Positions 1 through 7,629 of a DNA stretch of 63,940 nucleotides are shown here, one piece after another. The first letter of the stretch is position 1; the number at the start of each line of letters is the position of its first letter. The notes beneath the pieces are model-generated. The model was not told where the DNA came from and did not search any database. It saw only the letters and a program-made list of their open reading frames with translations. This stretch comes from Lysobacter sp. A03. Its GTDB lineage: Bacteria; Pseudomonadota; Gammaproteobacteria; Xanthomonadales; Xanthomonadaceae. Position numbers and translations under genes: made by a program. The stretch spans positions 1 through 63,940 of the forward strand of contig NZ_JXSS01000116.1 of NCBI RefSeq assembly GCF_000855665.1. Direction: 5' to 3'.

Positions 1-804
1 GACCTGGACATCGACCCCTCGCTGTTCGAGTCGATCGAGCAGCGCCTGGCGCACATCCATGACCTGGCGCGCAAGCACCGCGTGGCTCCGGAAGAACTCG
101 CCGCGCACCGCGACGCCATCGAGGCGGAGCTGGACGCGCTGCGCGGAGCCGACCGGCGCCTGGAAAAGCTCGACGGCGAAATCGAGAAGGCCCGGCAGGC
201 GTGGCGCAAGGCGGCGGATGACCTGGGCGCGAAGCGGCGCAAGGCAGCCGGCAAACTCGCCCAAGCCACTACTGAGCTGATTGGCGAGCTGGGCATGGGC
301 GGCGGCCACTTTGGCATCGAAATCGAGCCGCTTTCCGCCGATAAGCCCGATCCGAACGGCGGCGAGCGCATCGAATTCATGGTCGCCGCCAATCCGGGCC
401 AGCCGCCTCGCCCCTTGCGCAAGGTGGCATCGGGTGGCGAGCTGTCGCGCATCTCACTGGCGATCGAGGTCGCCGCGCTCGGGCTGGACGCGGTGCCCAC
501 CATGGTGTTCGACGAGGTCGATTCGGGGATCGGCGGCGCGGTTGCCGACATCGTCGGGCGCAAGCTGCGTGCGCTGGGTACCGGTCGACAGGTCCTGTGC
601 GTGACCCACCTGCCCCAGGTCGCGGCCCAGGGGCACGCACACTATCGGGTCAGCAAGGCCGCCGCCGACGGCGTCACCCAGAGCCAGGTCCAGCAGCTGG
701 ACGCCGAGCAACGGCAGGAGGAATTGGCGCGGATGCTGGGCGGCGTGGAGCTGACCCGTGAGGCGCGTGCGGCTGCGCAACGCTTGCTGGATGACGTGAG
801 CTGA
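1..804 (+). CDS. recN: DNA repair protein RecN, C-terminal part (5' end outside window)
   Basis: The reading frame is open from base 1, so the gene starts upstream; about 267 residues are present. RecN is an SMC-like ATPase acting early in recombinational repair of double-strand breaks. The fragment begins in the distal coiled coil (Glu/Arg/Lys/Ala-rich, about residues 1-90). It continues into the C-terminal ATPase lobe: the ABC/SMC signature KVASGGELSR (from nt 421), Walker B MVFDEVDSGIGG, and the switch histidine in VLCVTHLPQVAAQ. All C-lobe catalytic motifs are intact. It is convergent with fur, separated by a short spacer carrying a poly-G run. Assignment is firm; only the N lobe is unseen. 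Confidence 0.95.
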   Translation, partial: DLDIDPSLFESIEQRLAHIHDLARKHRVAPEELAAHRDAIEAELDALRGADRRLEKLDGEIEKARQAWRKAADDLGAKRRKAAGKLAQATTELIGELGMGGGHFGIEIEPLSADKPDPNGGERIEFMVAANPGQPPRPLRKVASGGELSRISLAIEVAALGLDAVPTMVFDEVDSGIGGAVADIVGRKLRALGTGRQVLCVTHLPQVAAQGHAHYRVSKAAADGVTQSQVQQLDAEQRQEELARMLGGVELTREARAAAQRLLDDVS

Positions 805-841
805 CCCGGAAAAGGGCTGGTGCGGCAACCGCGCGAGCATT

Positions 842-854
842 GGGGGGGGGGGGG
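842..854. repeat. 13-base poly-G tract
   Basis: An uninterrupted run of 13 G lies between the stop codons of the convergent recN and fur genes, about 30 bp beyond the fur stop. It is not in any coding frame. Such tracts are prone to replication slippage and sequencing-length error. No convincing terminator hairpin is seen in this spacer. Confidence 0.9.
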
Positions 855-883
855 CCGCAAAGCCCCGATAACAACTGGCGCGG

Positions 884-1291
884 CTAGCGCGGCGCCTTCT
901 TGCGCACGTACAGGACCAGCGTGTGGTCCTCGATCTCGTAGCCGTACTGCGCGGCGATGACGTGCTGGAGGCGCTCGATCTCCTCGTTCTCGAACTCGAT
1001 CACCTTGCCGGTGTCCACATCGACCATGTGGTCATGGTGGCCGCCGCGGTCGAGCTCGTACACCGACTGGCCGGCCTCGAAGTTGTGCTTGAGCACCAGC
1101 CCGACCGCCTCGAACTGGGTCAGGACGCGGTAGACGGTCGCCAGGCCGATGTCCTCGCCCTGGTCGAGCAACTGCCGGTAGATGTCCTCGGCAGTGACGT
1201 GGCGGGGCTTGCTCTGTTCGAGGAACTGCAGGATCCGCATGCGCGGATGGGTCACCTTGAGACCCGCATTACGAAGATTCTGGGATTCCAT
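884..1291 (-). CDS. fur: Ferric uptake regulator Fur
   Basis: 135 aa, the usual Fur size: N-terminal winged helix (about 1-82) and C-terminal metal-binding/dimer domain. The sensing cluster GGHHDHMVDVD is present. The CxxC structural zinc pair of E. coli Fur (CLDCGKVIEF) is replaced by VDVDTGKVIEF, and the protein has no cysteine at all, as in pseudomonad-type Fur. It represses iron-uptake genes when Fe(II) is bound. The start at 1291 is preceded by AAGGAG; an upstream in-frame extension overlaps the divergent bamE gene and is not credible. Divergent from bamE with a 132-bp shared promoter region. Confidence 0.95.
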   Translation of the reverse strand: MESQNLRNAGLKVTHPRMRILQFLEQSKPRHVTAEDIYRQLLDQGEDIGLATVYRVLTQFEAVGLVLKHNFEAGQSVYELDRGGHHDHMVDVDTGKVIEFENEEIERLQHVIAAQYGYEIEDHTLVLYVRKKAPR

Positions 1292-1423
1292 CAAGGGCTC
1301 CTTGCGGGATCCGTGGCGGGCGACGAGCGCCCTGCAACACTGGATGAACGTGGACAGGGTGCAGCCGCGGCGCGGCGGCGGCAGTGTATCATCGCCCCCG
1401 ATATCCACCTGCTGCAGACACCG
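1292..1423. promoter_or_regulatory. Shared intergenic region of divergent fur and bamE
   Basis: The 132 bp between the two start codons must hold both promoters. The only clear element is the fur ribosome-binding site AAGGAG (read on the minus strand, about 1298-1303). The divergent fur/omlA arrangement is typical of xanthomonads. No confident -35/-10 pairs were identified by eye. Confidence 0.5.
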
Positions 1424-1828
1424 ATGACCAAGCACCCATTGCGCACGATCCTGCTCGCCCTTGCCGTTGCGGCGACCACCGCCGGATGCGGCATCGTCTA
1501 TCGCCAGCCGATCTACCAGGGCAACCTGCTGAACGAGAATGCGGTCGAGCAGTTGCAGGTGGGCATGCCCAAGCAACAGGTATTGGGCCTTCTGGGTACG
1601 CCTTCGATCCAGGACCCCTACCATCCCGAGCGCTGGGACTACACCGCCAGCGAGCGCACCGACCGGCTGGCGCGCACCCGCATCAAGAACCTGACCCTGT
1701 GGTTCGATGCCAACGACGAGCTCGTCAAGTGGGACGGCGACTACTTTCCCAAGCAGGACGCGGAGCTGGCGAAGAAGTCGTCCAAACAGTTCGGCCGCAA
1801 CCTGGCCAAGGAAAAGAAAAAGCGCTGA
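1424..1828 (+). CDS. bamE: Outer membrane assembly lipoprotein BamE (OmlA/SmpA)
   Basis: 134 aa. Signal peptide with lipobox TAGC and lipidated Cys at residue 22. The mature part carries the SmpA/OmlA fold, with hallmark YQGNLLNENAVEQLQVGM, LLGTPSIQDPYHPERWDY and LTLWFD segments. BamE is a periplasm-facing lipoprotein of the BAM complex that inserts beta-barrel proteins. The tail is very basic (KEKKKR end). Start chosen at the ATG immediately before the signal peptide; a longer in-frame extension would run across fur. Identification is strong from the lipobox and family motifs. Confidence 0.93.
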   Translation: MTKHPLRTILLALAVAATTAGCGIVYRQPIYQGNLLNENAVEQLQVGMPKQQVLGLLGTPSIQDPYHPERWDYTASERTDRLARTRIKNLTLWFDANDELVKWDGDYFPKQDAELAKKSSKQFGRNLAKEKKKR

Positions 1829-1837
1829 GCCACCCGC

Positions 1838-2116
1838 TCATTCCGTCGTTCTGGCCGACTTCGCGCGTCGCCGCCGCGCCTGCTTTGGATCGATCAGCAG
1901 CGGCCTGAGCAATTCCACGCGGTCACCGTCACGCAGAGCATCGCGCAGGCTGGCCACGACGCCGAAGACCGCCACTGCAACAGCGTCGCCGGCGATCTCG
2001 TCGGCAGGCACCATTCCCGACTCGCGGACGGCATCGCTGACCAGCGCACCGCGTGCAAGCTCCAGCTCGACGAGCTCGAAGCGATCCGGCCACGCCTGCA
2101 CCACTTCCACCTTCAC
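1838..2116 (-). CDS. rnfH: RnfH family ubiquitin-like protein
   Basis: 92 aa with a beta-grasp (ubiquitin-like) pattern: [12 protein letters not shown] at the N terminus, a middle VAVAVFG segment, and the family signature DRVELLRPLLIDPKQARRRRA near the end. RnfH proteins are small, of unsettled function, and usually encoded directly after ratA. Here the start codon overlaps the ratA stop by 4 bp (ATGA), giving translational coupling. Convergent with bamE, only 9 bp apart. Family assignment is good; the biochemical role is unknown. Confidence 0.88.
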   Translation of the reverse strand: MKVEVVQAWPDRFELVELELARGALVSDAVRESGMVPADEIAGDAVAVAVFGVVASLRDALRDGDRVELLRPLLIDPKQARRRRAKSARTTE

Positions 2117-2544
2117 GACGGATCGCGATCCGCGGCGCGGATGAAGTCAGCCACCATCCGGTCCGCCAGCCTCTGGAAGCCGATCGCCATCGCCGGTCCT
2201 AGCAGGCGGATAGCCGGCTCGAATTTCAGGGTCAGGCTGATCCGGCTGGCAGATTCCTCCAGTGCGGTGAACTCCCAGCGACCCGACAGCTTGCGGAACG
2301 GCCCGTCCACCAGCGCCAGGTCGATATGCTCCGGCGCGGTAAACGTGTTGCGGGTGGTGAACCACGTCTTCAGGGCGCCCAGGCCAAGGTCCAGCCGTGC
2401 CACCACGTGGTTCTCGCCGGACTCCAGCACCTGCGCCTGGTGGCACCAGTCAAAGCGTCGCGGGTAGGCCGCCACGTCGTTGACCAGCTCGAACATGCGT
2501 GCAGCCGAATGGGCAACAAGGGCGGTGCGGTGGATCGTGGTCAT
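2113..2544 (-). CDS. ratA: RatA/Coq10-type START-domain protein
   Basis: 143 aa from the chosen start [20 protein letters not shown]. The family hallmarks are the N-terminal strand with RTALV, the [14 protein letters not shown] helix, and [13 protein letters not shown] near the C terminus. It belongs to the polyketide-cyclase/START superfamily that includes E. coli RatA (reported to bind 50S subunits and block 70S formation) and mitochondrial Coq10 (ubiquinone-binding). A second in-frame ATG lies 18 bp upstream (2562). The shorter start matches the usual family N terminus, but the SD is weak for both. Divergent from smpB, a widespread arrangement; coupled to rnfH. Confidence 0.9.
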   Translation of the reverse strand: MTTIHRTALVAHSAARMFELVNDVAAYPRRFDWCHQAQVLESGENHVVARLDLGLGALKTWFTTRNTFTAPEHIDLALVDGPFRKLSGRWEFTALEESASRISLTLKFEPAIRLLGPAMAIGFQRLADRMVADFIRAADRDPS

Positions 2545-2603
2545 GGGAGCAACAGCCATCATCCGGTATCACGGCGCGCTCCGGATCGGACACAATAGGC
2601 GCA

Positions 2604-3113
2604 ATGACGAAGAACAAAACCAACAAGAGCGACAAGGATAAGGGAAAGTCGGGCGGAGGCACCATTGCGCTGAACAAGCGCGCCCGCTTCGACTACCACC
2701 TTGAAGAGCGTTTCGAAGCCGGTCTGGCCCTGCAGGGCTGGGAAGTGAAGTCGATCCGCGCCGGCCGCGCCAACATCGGCGAGAGCTATGCCGTGGTCCG
2801 CAATGGGGAGATGTTCCTGTTCGGGGCGCAGATGACTCCGGTGATCTCAACCTCCAGCCACGTGGTCGCCGACCCGATGCGCACGCGCAAGCTGCTGCTG
2901 CACCGGCGCGAAATCGACAAGCTGATCGGCCAGATCGAGCGCGACGGTTATACGGTTATCCCGACCTCCATGTACTGGAAGGCCGGCAAGGTCAAGCTGG
3001 AGCTGGCGCTGGCGAAGGGCAAGCAAAGCCACGACAAGCGACAGACCAGCAAGGACCGCGACTGGGCGCGCGAAAAGCAGCGCACCCTGCGCCAGCACAA
3101 CAAGAACGCCTGA
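2604..3113 (+). CDS. smpB: SsrA-binding protein SmpB
   Basis: 169 aa. After a Lys/Ser/Gly-rich N-terminal extension of about 20 residues come the conserved OB-fold blocks: [51 protein letters not shown]. The C-terminal basic tail ([20 protein letters not shown]) reaches the ribosomal decoding centre in homologues. SmpB delivers tmRNA to stalled ribosomes. Its RNA partner ssrA is encoded about 2.4 kb downstream, separated only by the kinase gene on the other strand. An upstream in-frame extension overlaps ratA and is rejected. Confidence 0.97.
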   Translation: MTKNKTNKSDKDKGKSGGGTIALNKRARFDYHLEERFEAGLALQGWEVKSIRAGRANIGESYAVVRNGEMFLFGAQMTPVISTSSHVVADPMRTRKLLLHRREIDKLIGQIERDGYTVIPTSMYWKAGKVKLELALAKGKQSHDKRQTSKDRDWAREKQRTLRQHNKNA

Positions 3114-3176
3114 CTGCGGTCGGGCGCGCTGCGCCACGAACGCTGCTGGCGCCCGTCCTCAAACTTCAACGCATGG

Positions 3177-5372
3177 TCATCCCATTTCATCCGGCGCATT
3201 GGCCAGGGTGAAGCGGAAGGTGGCACCACCCTCCTCGCTACCGTCGGCCCGGATCACCCCGCCGTGGCGCTGGACCACGCGCTTTGACGATGCCAGGCCA
3301 ATCCCGTGGCCGTCGAACTGCGACTGCGCGTGCAGACGCTGGAAAGGACGGAACAGCTTGCCGACGTAGTCCTGCGGAAAGCCGGCGCCGTTGTCGCGCA
3401 CGAAGTATTCGCCATCCTCCTGACCGAATTCGATGCGGGCCGCATCGCAGTCCCGGGTGAACTTCCACGCATTGCCCAACAGGTTGACCAGCAGGTTGCG
3501 CAGCAGCGCCGTATCACCGTGCGCCACCAGGCCAGGCTGGATCGCCACCTCCACCCGGTCCGCACGGTCCGGATCCCCCGCACGCAGGTCCTCGATGATC
3601 TCGGTCGCGATCCGCGACAGGTCCACCGCTTCGGTCTTCAGTTCGCCGCGGCTGATCCGCGACATCTTCAGCAGCGCGTCGATGAGGTCGCCCATGCGTC
3701 CTGCGGCCTTGCGGACGCGAGCCAGGTAGTCCCGTCCGGTGTCGTCGAGCGAGTCGCCGTAGCGCTCCACCAGGACGCGACTGAAGCCGTCGATCGCGCG
3801 CAGTGGCGCCCGCAGGTCGTGGGAGACGCTGTACGCGAAGGCTTCCAGCTCTTCGTTGCTTTGGCTGAGCTCACGCGTCCGCAGCGCCACACGCGCCTCC
3901 AGGGTCCGGTTGAGGGCGCGCACTCGCGCCTCCGCGCGCAGGCGGTCGGTCACGTCCTCCACTTGCACCAGCCCGCTGACCGCCATGCCCTCGCCGCCCG
4001 GAATGGGCGCATAGGTCAGCTGCACGTGCCGTGGCTCGCCGCCTTGGCGATGGAGCCTGCGCGTCTCACGACGTACGCCGTGCTCGTCACCCTGCTCGGC
4101 CGGTGCGAGTGCCTCGCGGGGGCTGAAGTCATCCTCGAAAAGATCATCGAATGCGCGCCCCTCAAGCTCACCGGGATCGATGCCGACGATATTGCCGAAC
4201 GCCGGATTGGCCTGGACAATCCGTCCATCGGAATCCATCAGGGCCTTGCCGATGGCCGAGTACTCCATGGCGGTACGGAAGCGCTCCTCGCTGAAGCGAT
4301 ACTCCTCCGTCAGGCGCAGCGCGATGCGCTGCGCGCGCGACTCGGTGCGTGCCAGCATCCAGGCGATGGCGTACATCAACAGCGACGCCAGCAGCCCGAG
4401 CGAAAGGATGCTCTGCAGGCTGCCCAGTCGCGGCGCAGCTTGCGCCAAAGGCGCCGACTGGAAGTTCATACGCCAGCGACGACCGTAGTTGTCGAACTCG
4501 ACCGCATGCGAGAACGCCGCCGGCTTGGCGGACTCCGGCTCGCGGCTGAAGATGCGCTGCGGCGTCGGGTCGCTTACATCGTCGATGGTGAAGCTCAAGT
4601 CACGTCCGGGAATGGCCTCGCTCACGAAGTCGTCCACCCAGAACGGCACATACACCCAGCCCAGAATCGCTTCGCGGCGCGCGTCCGCGGTGGCCGGGGC
4701 CTCGGGGCCGCGATACACCGGTCGGAACAGGAGCAAGCCAGTGTCCGACGTGTGTCCTCCTTCCCCCTGTACCAATGGCACAGGGCCCGACAGCGACGGG
4801 TCGCCGGTGTTCATGGCGCGCTCCATCGCCCGGCGTCGCACCGCTTCGGAGAACATGTCATAGCCGATGACAGCCAGGTTTTCCGGTGTTTTGGGTTCCA
4901 GATAAAGCACGACGGCCAGACGATCGTTGCCAAGGTTGGGTCGCACCTGGAGGTCGCCCCATCCGGCCTGTTGCCACTCTTCCTGCAACTCATCCAGACG
5001 CGACTGACGCAGGTAACCGGTGAACCCCAGACCGGCCACGCTTGGAAACCTGCGGCCCAGTTCCATGCCTTCCACGTAGCCGAACCACTGCTCGGGAGTC
5101 GGCCGGGCGACCGAAGCAAACAAGGAGATACCGCCTCCGGCAACCAGCTCGAAATTCACCATTCTCTGCTGCAGCAGATCGGCCGCATCCTGGGTCTGTG
5201 AGATGAAGGCTTCTTCGCTGGAGCGAAGCTCCCGGTCGTAGGCCATCTTCCACAGGATGACCACCAGAGCGAGCGAAGCGACCAGCACCCCCAATGCCCA
5301 CAATTGCCCGCGCAGCGGGCGCAAACGACGGCGGATTGCGTCGGCTGGATTCTCACGGGTCGATGTCGGCAT
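3177..5372 (-). CDS. CHASE-PAS hybrid-type membrane sensor histidine kinase
   Basis: 731 aa from the ATG at 5372 (an in-frame TTG at 5447 would add 25 residues). Order: TM helix about 24-44; periplasmic CHASE domain about 55-305; second TM helix about 320-341; PAS domain about 360-475; HisKA with SVSHDLRAPLRAIDG, phospho-acceptor His at residue 518; and HATPase with the N box LLVNLLGNAWKF, G1 DNGAGF and G2 HGIGLA. The HisKA/HATPase pair resembles that of phytochrome-like kinases. No receiver domain and no response-regulator gene lies nearby, so this is an orphan kinase. CHASE domains bind small extracellular ligands; the ligand here is unknown. Confidence 0.9.
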   Translation of the reverse strand: MPTSTRENPADAIRRRLRPLRGQLWALGVLVASLALVVILWKMAYDRELRSSEEAFISQTQDAADLLQQRMVNFELVAGGGISLFASVARPTPEQWFGYVEGMELGRRFPSVAGLGFTGYLRQSRLDELQEEWQQAGWGDLQVRPNLGNDRLAVVLYLEPKTPENLAVIGYDMFSEAVRRRAMERAMNTGDPSLSGPVPLVQGEGGHTSDTGLLLFRPVYRGPEAPATADARREAILGWVYVPFWVDDFVSEAIPGRDLSFTIDDVSDPTPQRIFSREPESAKPAAFSHAVEFDNYGRRWRMNFQSAPLAQAAPRLGSLQSILSLGLLASLLMYAIAWMLARTESRAQRIALRLTEEYRFSEERFRTAMEYSAIGKALMDSDGRIVQANPAFGNIVGIDPGELEGRAFDDLFEDDFSPREALAPAEQGDEHGVRRETRRLHRQGGEPRHVQLTYAPIPGGEGMAVSGLVQVEDVTDRLRAEARVRALNRTLEARVALRTRELSQSNEELEAFAYSVSHDLRAPLRAIDGFSRVLVERYGDSLDDTGRDYLARVRKAAGRMGDLIDALLKMSRISRGELKTEAVDLSRIATEIIEDLRAGDPDRADRVEVAIQPGLVAHGDTALLRNLLVNLLGNAWKFTRDCDAARIEFGQEDGEYFVRDNGAGFPQDYVGKLFRPFQRLHAQSQFDGHGIGLASSKRVVQRHGGVIRADGSEEGGATFRFTLANAPDEMG

Positions 5373-5506
5373 CCGCAAAGCATACAAGCGCAACGCTGTC
5401 ACCGGGACCTCTGGGATACTGAACGCCACGCGCCGCAGACCTTGCAAACGCTTGTGTAGCGGCCCGGCGCCCCTATACTGGGGGAGTCAGCAATCTTGTA
5501 GTCCCC

Positions 5507-5860
5507 GGGGGTGCATTGGCTTCGACGGGGGTCGCGAAATCGCTTGGCGCATGCCGAGGGGGTAGCTTTCCTCGTAAATCCAGCTGCAAACTTCTAGTTG
5601 CCAACGACGACAACTACGCACTGGCCGCTTAAGGCCTAAGCCCCGAAATCGCTTGTGTCCGTGCTCGCGACGTAGGGTAATTATCACGGAATCGCCGGGA
5701 GTGGTTGCCTGTCAGCACCCGGTTAACCTAAAGCAGGCTGGTTCCCGGATGCGCTTCGCGCACCGTGCTGTTCGGGAATGAGATCCAACGGTGAGCTAAG
5801 CATGTAGTGCCGGGGATGGAGTGCCTTCGGACGGGGGTTCGAATCCCCCCACCTCCACCA
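5507..5860 (+). ncRNA. ssrA: Transfer-messenger RNA (tmRNA)
   Basis: The 5' end GGGGGTGCATTGGCTTCGAC is the classic tmRNA start. The 3' end carries GGGGGTTCGAATCCCCC (T arm) and an encoded CCA at 5858-5860. Bases 1-7 (GGGGGTG) pair with CACCTCC before ACCA to form the acceptor stem with one G-U. The tag reading frame starts with GCC at 5600 and ends with TAA at 5630-5632, encoding ANDDNYALAA, close to the E. coli tag. Length is 354 nt. With SmpB it rescues ribosomes stalled on broken mRNAs and marks the product for proteolysis. Confidence 0.97.
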
Positions 5861-5886
5861 ATTAACGCAGTAGATTCAACGACTTA

Positions 5887-5911
5887 GGCCACCTCAACGG
5901 GTGGCCTTTTT
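5887..5911 (+). terminator. Rho-independent terminator of ssrA
   Basis: A 7-bp perfect stem GGCCACC (5887-5893) / GGTGGCC (5900-5906) with a 6-nt loop is followed by TTTTT, 27 nt after the tmRNA CCA end. Confidence 0.85.
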
Positions 5912-5983
5912 CGTTGTACGGATCGTGATGTGGATATCGAAAAGACGAACTCTCGTGGAGGTCGTCGCTGAGTCGGGACGTCC

Positions 5984-6799
5984 CTATTCGCCCCTCAGGA
6001 ATGCGACCACCGCATCGCTCCACGCCTCTGGTTGCTGATCGACGATGTCGTGGCTGCCGCCCTGAATCTCGACGTAGGCAAAGTCGGGGCGCAGGGTGCG
6101 GGCGCGCAGTGCGAGCTCGTAGATGTCGTCGCCCGTGTTGGTGAGGATCAGAGTGCGGTGGGTCAGGCGCTTGAGTGCAGCCGTGTGGTCGTAGCGAAAC
6201 GCGGCGTGGTGACCCCACCAGTACGGGCCGAGAGTCTGGTATTTCTCAGCGATACTGCGGGTGATGATCGCAGGGTCCGGGTCGGTGCCCCACATGCGCA
6301 CACGGGTCTCGAAGCTCTTGAGCATGTGTGAGCCGTCGACAAGTGCCACGCCTGCGGCGTGCCTCTGATCGCCGGCGGCAATGTATTCGGCGCGTTCGGC
6401 TTCGTTGACGGGGAATGGGCCGTTCAGGATCAGGCGACCCACGCGCTCAGGGTGCTGCAACGCAACTTCGGTGGCGATGAGGGCGCCGGTGTGGTGGCCG
6501 AGAACGTCGGCCTGTTGGATGCCGAGATGATCGAGCACGGCGACGACGGCGGGAGCCCAGTCTTCGACCGTCGGTATTGTCGGTGTCGGGTCGGAGAAGC
6601 CAAAGCCGGGAGTGTCGATCGCGATGAAGCGGATGCCTCTGGCAACCAGTGGCTTGAACGCGGACTCGAACTGACGGGTGGACTGAGGAGACTGATGCAG
6701 CAGCACCAGTGGCCGCTCGCCGGGGCGCGGCCGCACGAGTCCACCAGAATCCTGGAAGTGCACCAGACCCTGCAGATATCGGGCGTAGCCACGTCCCAT
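5984..6799 (-). CDS. Alpha/beta-fold hydrolase with substituted nucleophile
   Basis: 271 aa from the ATG at 6799, which has a good SD (GAGGGG); an in-frame ATG at 6940 would add 47 Ala-rich residues. Fold markers are the oxyanion strand PLVLLHQSPQS, IAIDTPGFGFSDPT, the elbow VLGHHTGAL, the acid in LILTNTGDDIYELA and the base His in IQGGSHDIVD. The elbow reads G-H-H-T-G, so the usual Ser/Asp/Cys nucleophile position holds His (codon at 6491-6493). Either it is not a classical Ser hydrolase or it uses another residue. Location just after ssrA, and somewhat lower GC than its neighbours, suggest acquisition. Substrate unknown. Confidence 0.8.
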   Translation of the reverse strand: MGRGYARYLQGLVHFQDSGGLVRPRPGERPLVLLHQSPQSTRQFESAFKPLVARGIRFIAIDTPGFGFSDPTPTIPTVEDWAPAVVAVLDHLGIQQADVLGHHTGALIATEVALQHPERVGRLILNGPFPVNEAERAEYIAAGDQRHAAGVALVDGSHMLKSFETRVRMWGTDPDPAIITRSIAEKYQTLGPYWWGHHAAFRYDHTAALKRLTHRTLILTNTGDDIYELALRARTLRPDFAYVEIQGGSHDIVDQQPEAWSDAVVAFLRGE

Positions 6800-7106
6800 G
6801 ATCCCCTCGTAAACGCAACTGACGGCACAAGCGTTTTTAGCGGCGGCAGACCGCTGGGTAGCGACCGCGGCTGCAGCGGCGCCCCCAGCGAGGCCAGGAA
6901 GAGTGCGGTGATCTCTCATACGGAAAAGACTCTCTGGCACGCGTGACCATTCAATGTACCCATGGTTACGCGTGTGCGGAACGGAAGGAACTGCACCAAG
7001 CCCTCGGGGCTTTTTTTTGGCTGCGCCACGGGTGTGTGCCGGCGGGTTTCACGCGGCGTGGTCTGCGACCCTTGATAGAAAGTACGGCAGACAACAGGAG
7101 AGATGC
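6800..7106. other. Intergenic region between hydrolase and mgtC-like gene
   Basis: This 307-bp stretch separates divergent genes. It holds the hydrolase promoter side, a strong plus-strand hairpin with T run at 6998-7018, and the mgtC SD AGGAG at 7096-7100. No coding frame with recognisable protein features is seen. Confidence 0.6.
6998..7018 (+). terminator. Hairpin plus T8 upstream of mgtC-like gene (terminator or attenuator)
   Basis: AAGCCC (6998-7003), loop TCG, GGGCTT (7007-7012), with an uninterrupted run of eight T at 7011-7018 that begins inside the stem. No plus-strand gene lies immediately upstream, and the hairpin is about 90 nt before the mgtC-like start. It may end a short untranslated RNA or attenuate the mgtC leader. 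Confidence 0.75.
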
Positions 7107-7598
7107 ATGGATTGGTTGGATCAGTTGCACGTGATCATGGGAACCGCTATCGCGATGGTGCTGGGAGGCATGGTGGGGTTCGAGCGCGAGCTGAAGAACC
7201 GGCCGGCCGGATTCCGCACCCACATGCTGGTGGCAGGCGCGGCGGCCCTGCTGGTGGGGATTGGCCTGATGACGCTGCACAACCCGGCGGTCGTGTCCGT
7301 GCTGCAACCCGAGCAGCTGCGCATGGATCCGCTGCGACTGGTGGAATCGGTGATTGCGGGTGTCGCGTTCATTGGCGCGGGTACGATCTTCGCCAGTCGC
7401 TCATCGAAGGCGATCGTTGGCATCACCACCGCGGCGTCCCTGCTCATGGTGGCGGTGATCGGCATCGCCACAGGTCTGCAGTACTACGTATTGGCGATTT
7501 CGGCGACGGTGCTGACCTTGGTGGTGCTGACGGTCCTGAAATGGATGGAGCGCCGCTTCCGCGCGCACAAGCCCGATGCCGAGGCCGAGGCACAGTAA
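7107..7598 (+). CDS. MgtC/SapB family membrane protein
   Basis: 163 aa, start ATG with AGGAG 6 nt upstream. MgtC signature blocks are GGMVGFERELKNRPAGFRTH after the first helix and GVAFIGAGTIF with the following TTAASLLMVAVIG. Four to five hydrophobic helices span about residues 8-28, 40-58, 80-98, 104-122 and 125-145; the end is hydrophilic (HKPDAEAEAQ). MgtC proteins support growth in low Mg2+ and, in pathogens, survival in macrophages. Many short homologues without the C-terminal ACT-like domain, like this one, have unknown roles. A hairpin with T run precedes it, hinting at transcript-leader control. Confidence 0.88.
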   Translation: MDWLDQLHVIMGTAIAMVLGGMVGFERELKNRPAGFRTHMLVAGAAALLVGIGLMTLHNPAVVSVLQPEQLRMDPLRLVESVIAGVAFIGAGTIFASRSSKAIVGITTAASLLMVAVIGIATGLQYYVLAISATVLTLVVLTVLKWMERRFRAHKPDAEAEAQ

Positions 7599-7629
7599 GG
7601 CGCTCGTTCACCCAGCCTCGGCACCCGCC

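Noticed and set aside
3306-5201. A 631-codon open frame antisense to the histidine kinase
   Set aside because: Antisense shadow of clear CHASE/HisKA/HATPase coding; composition is unlike a protein and there is no SD.
6940-7000. Possible tRNA or duplicated tmRNA 3' end (ACTGCACCA followed by a terminator-like hairpin)
   Set aside because: No T-arm (GTTCGA) or acceptor partner upstream, and no match to the ssrA 3' end, so no tRNA or att repeat can be claimed.
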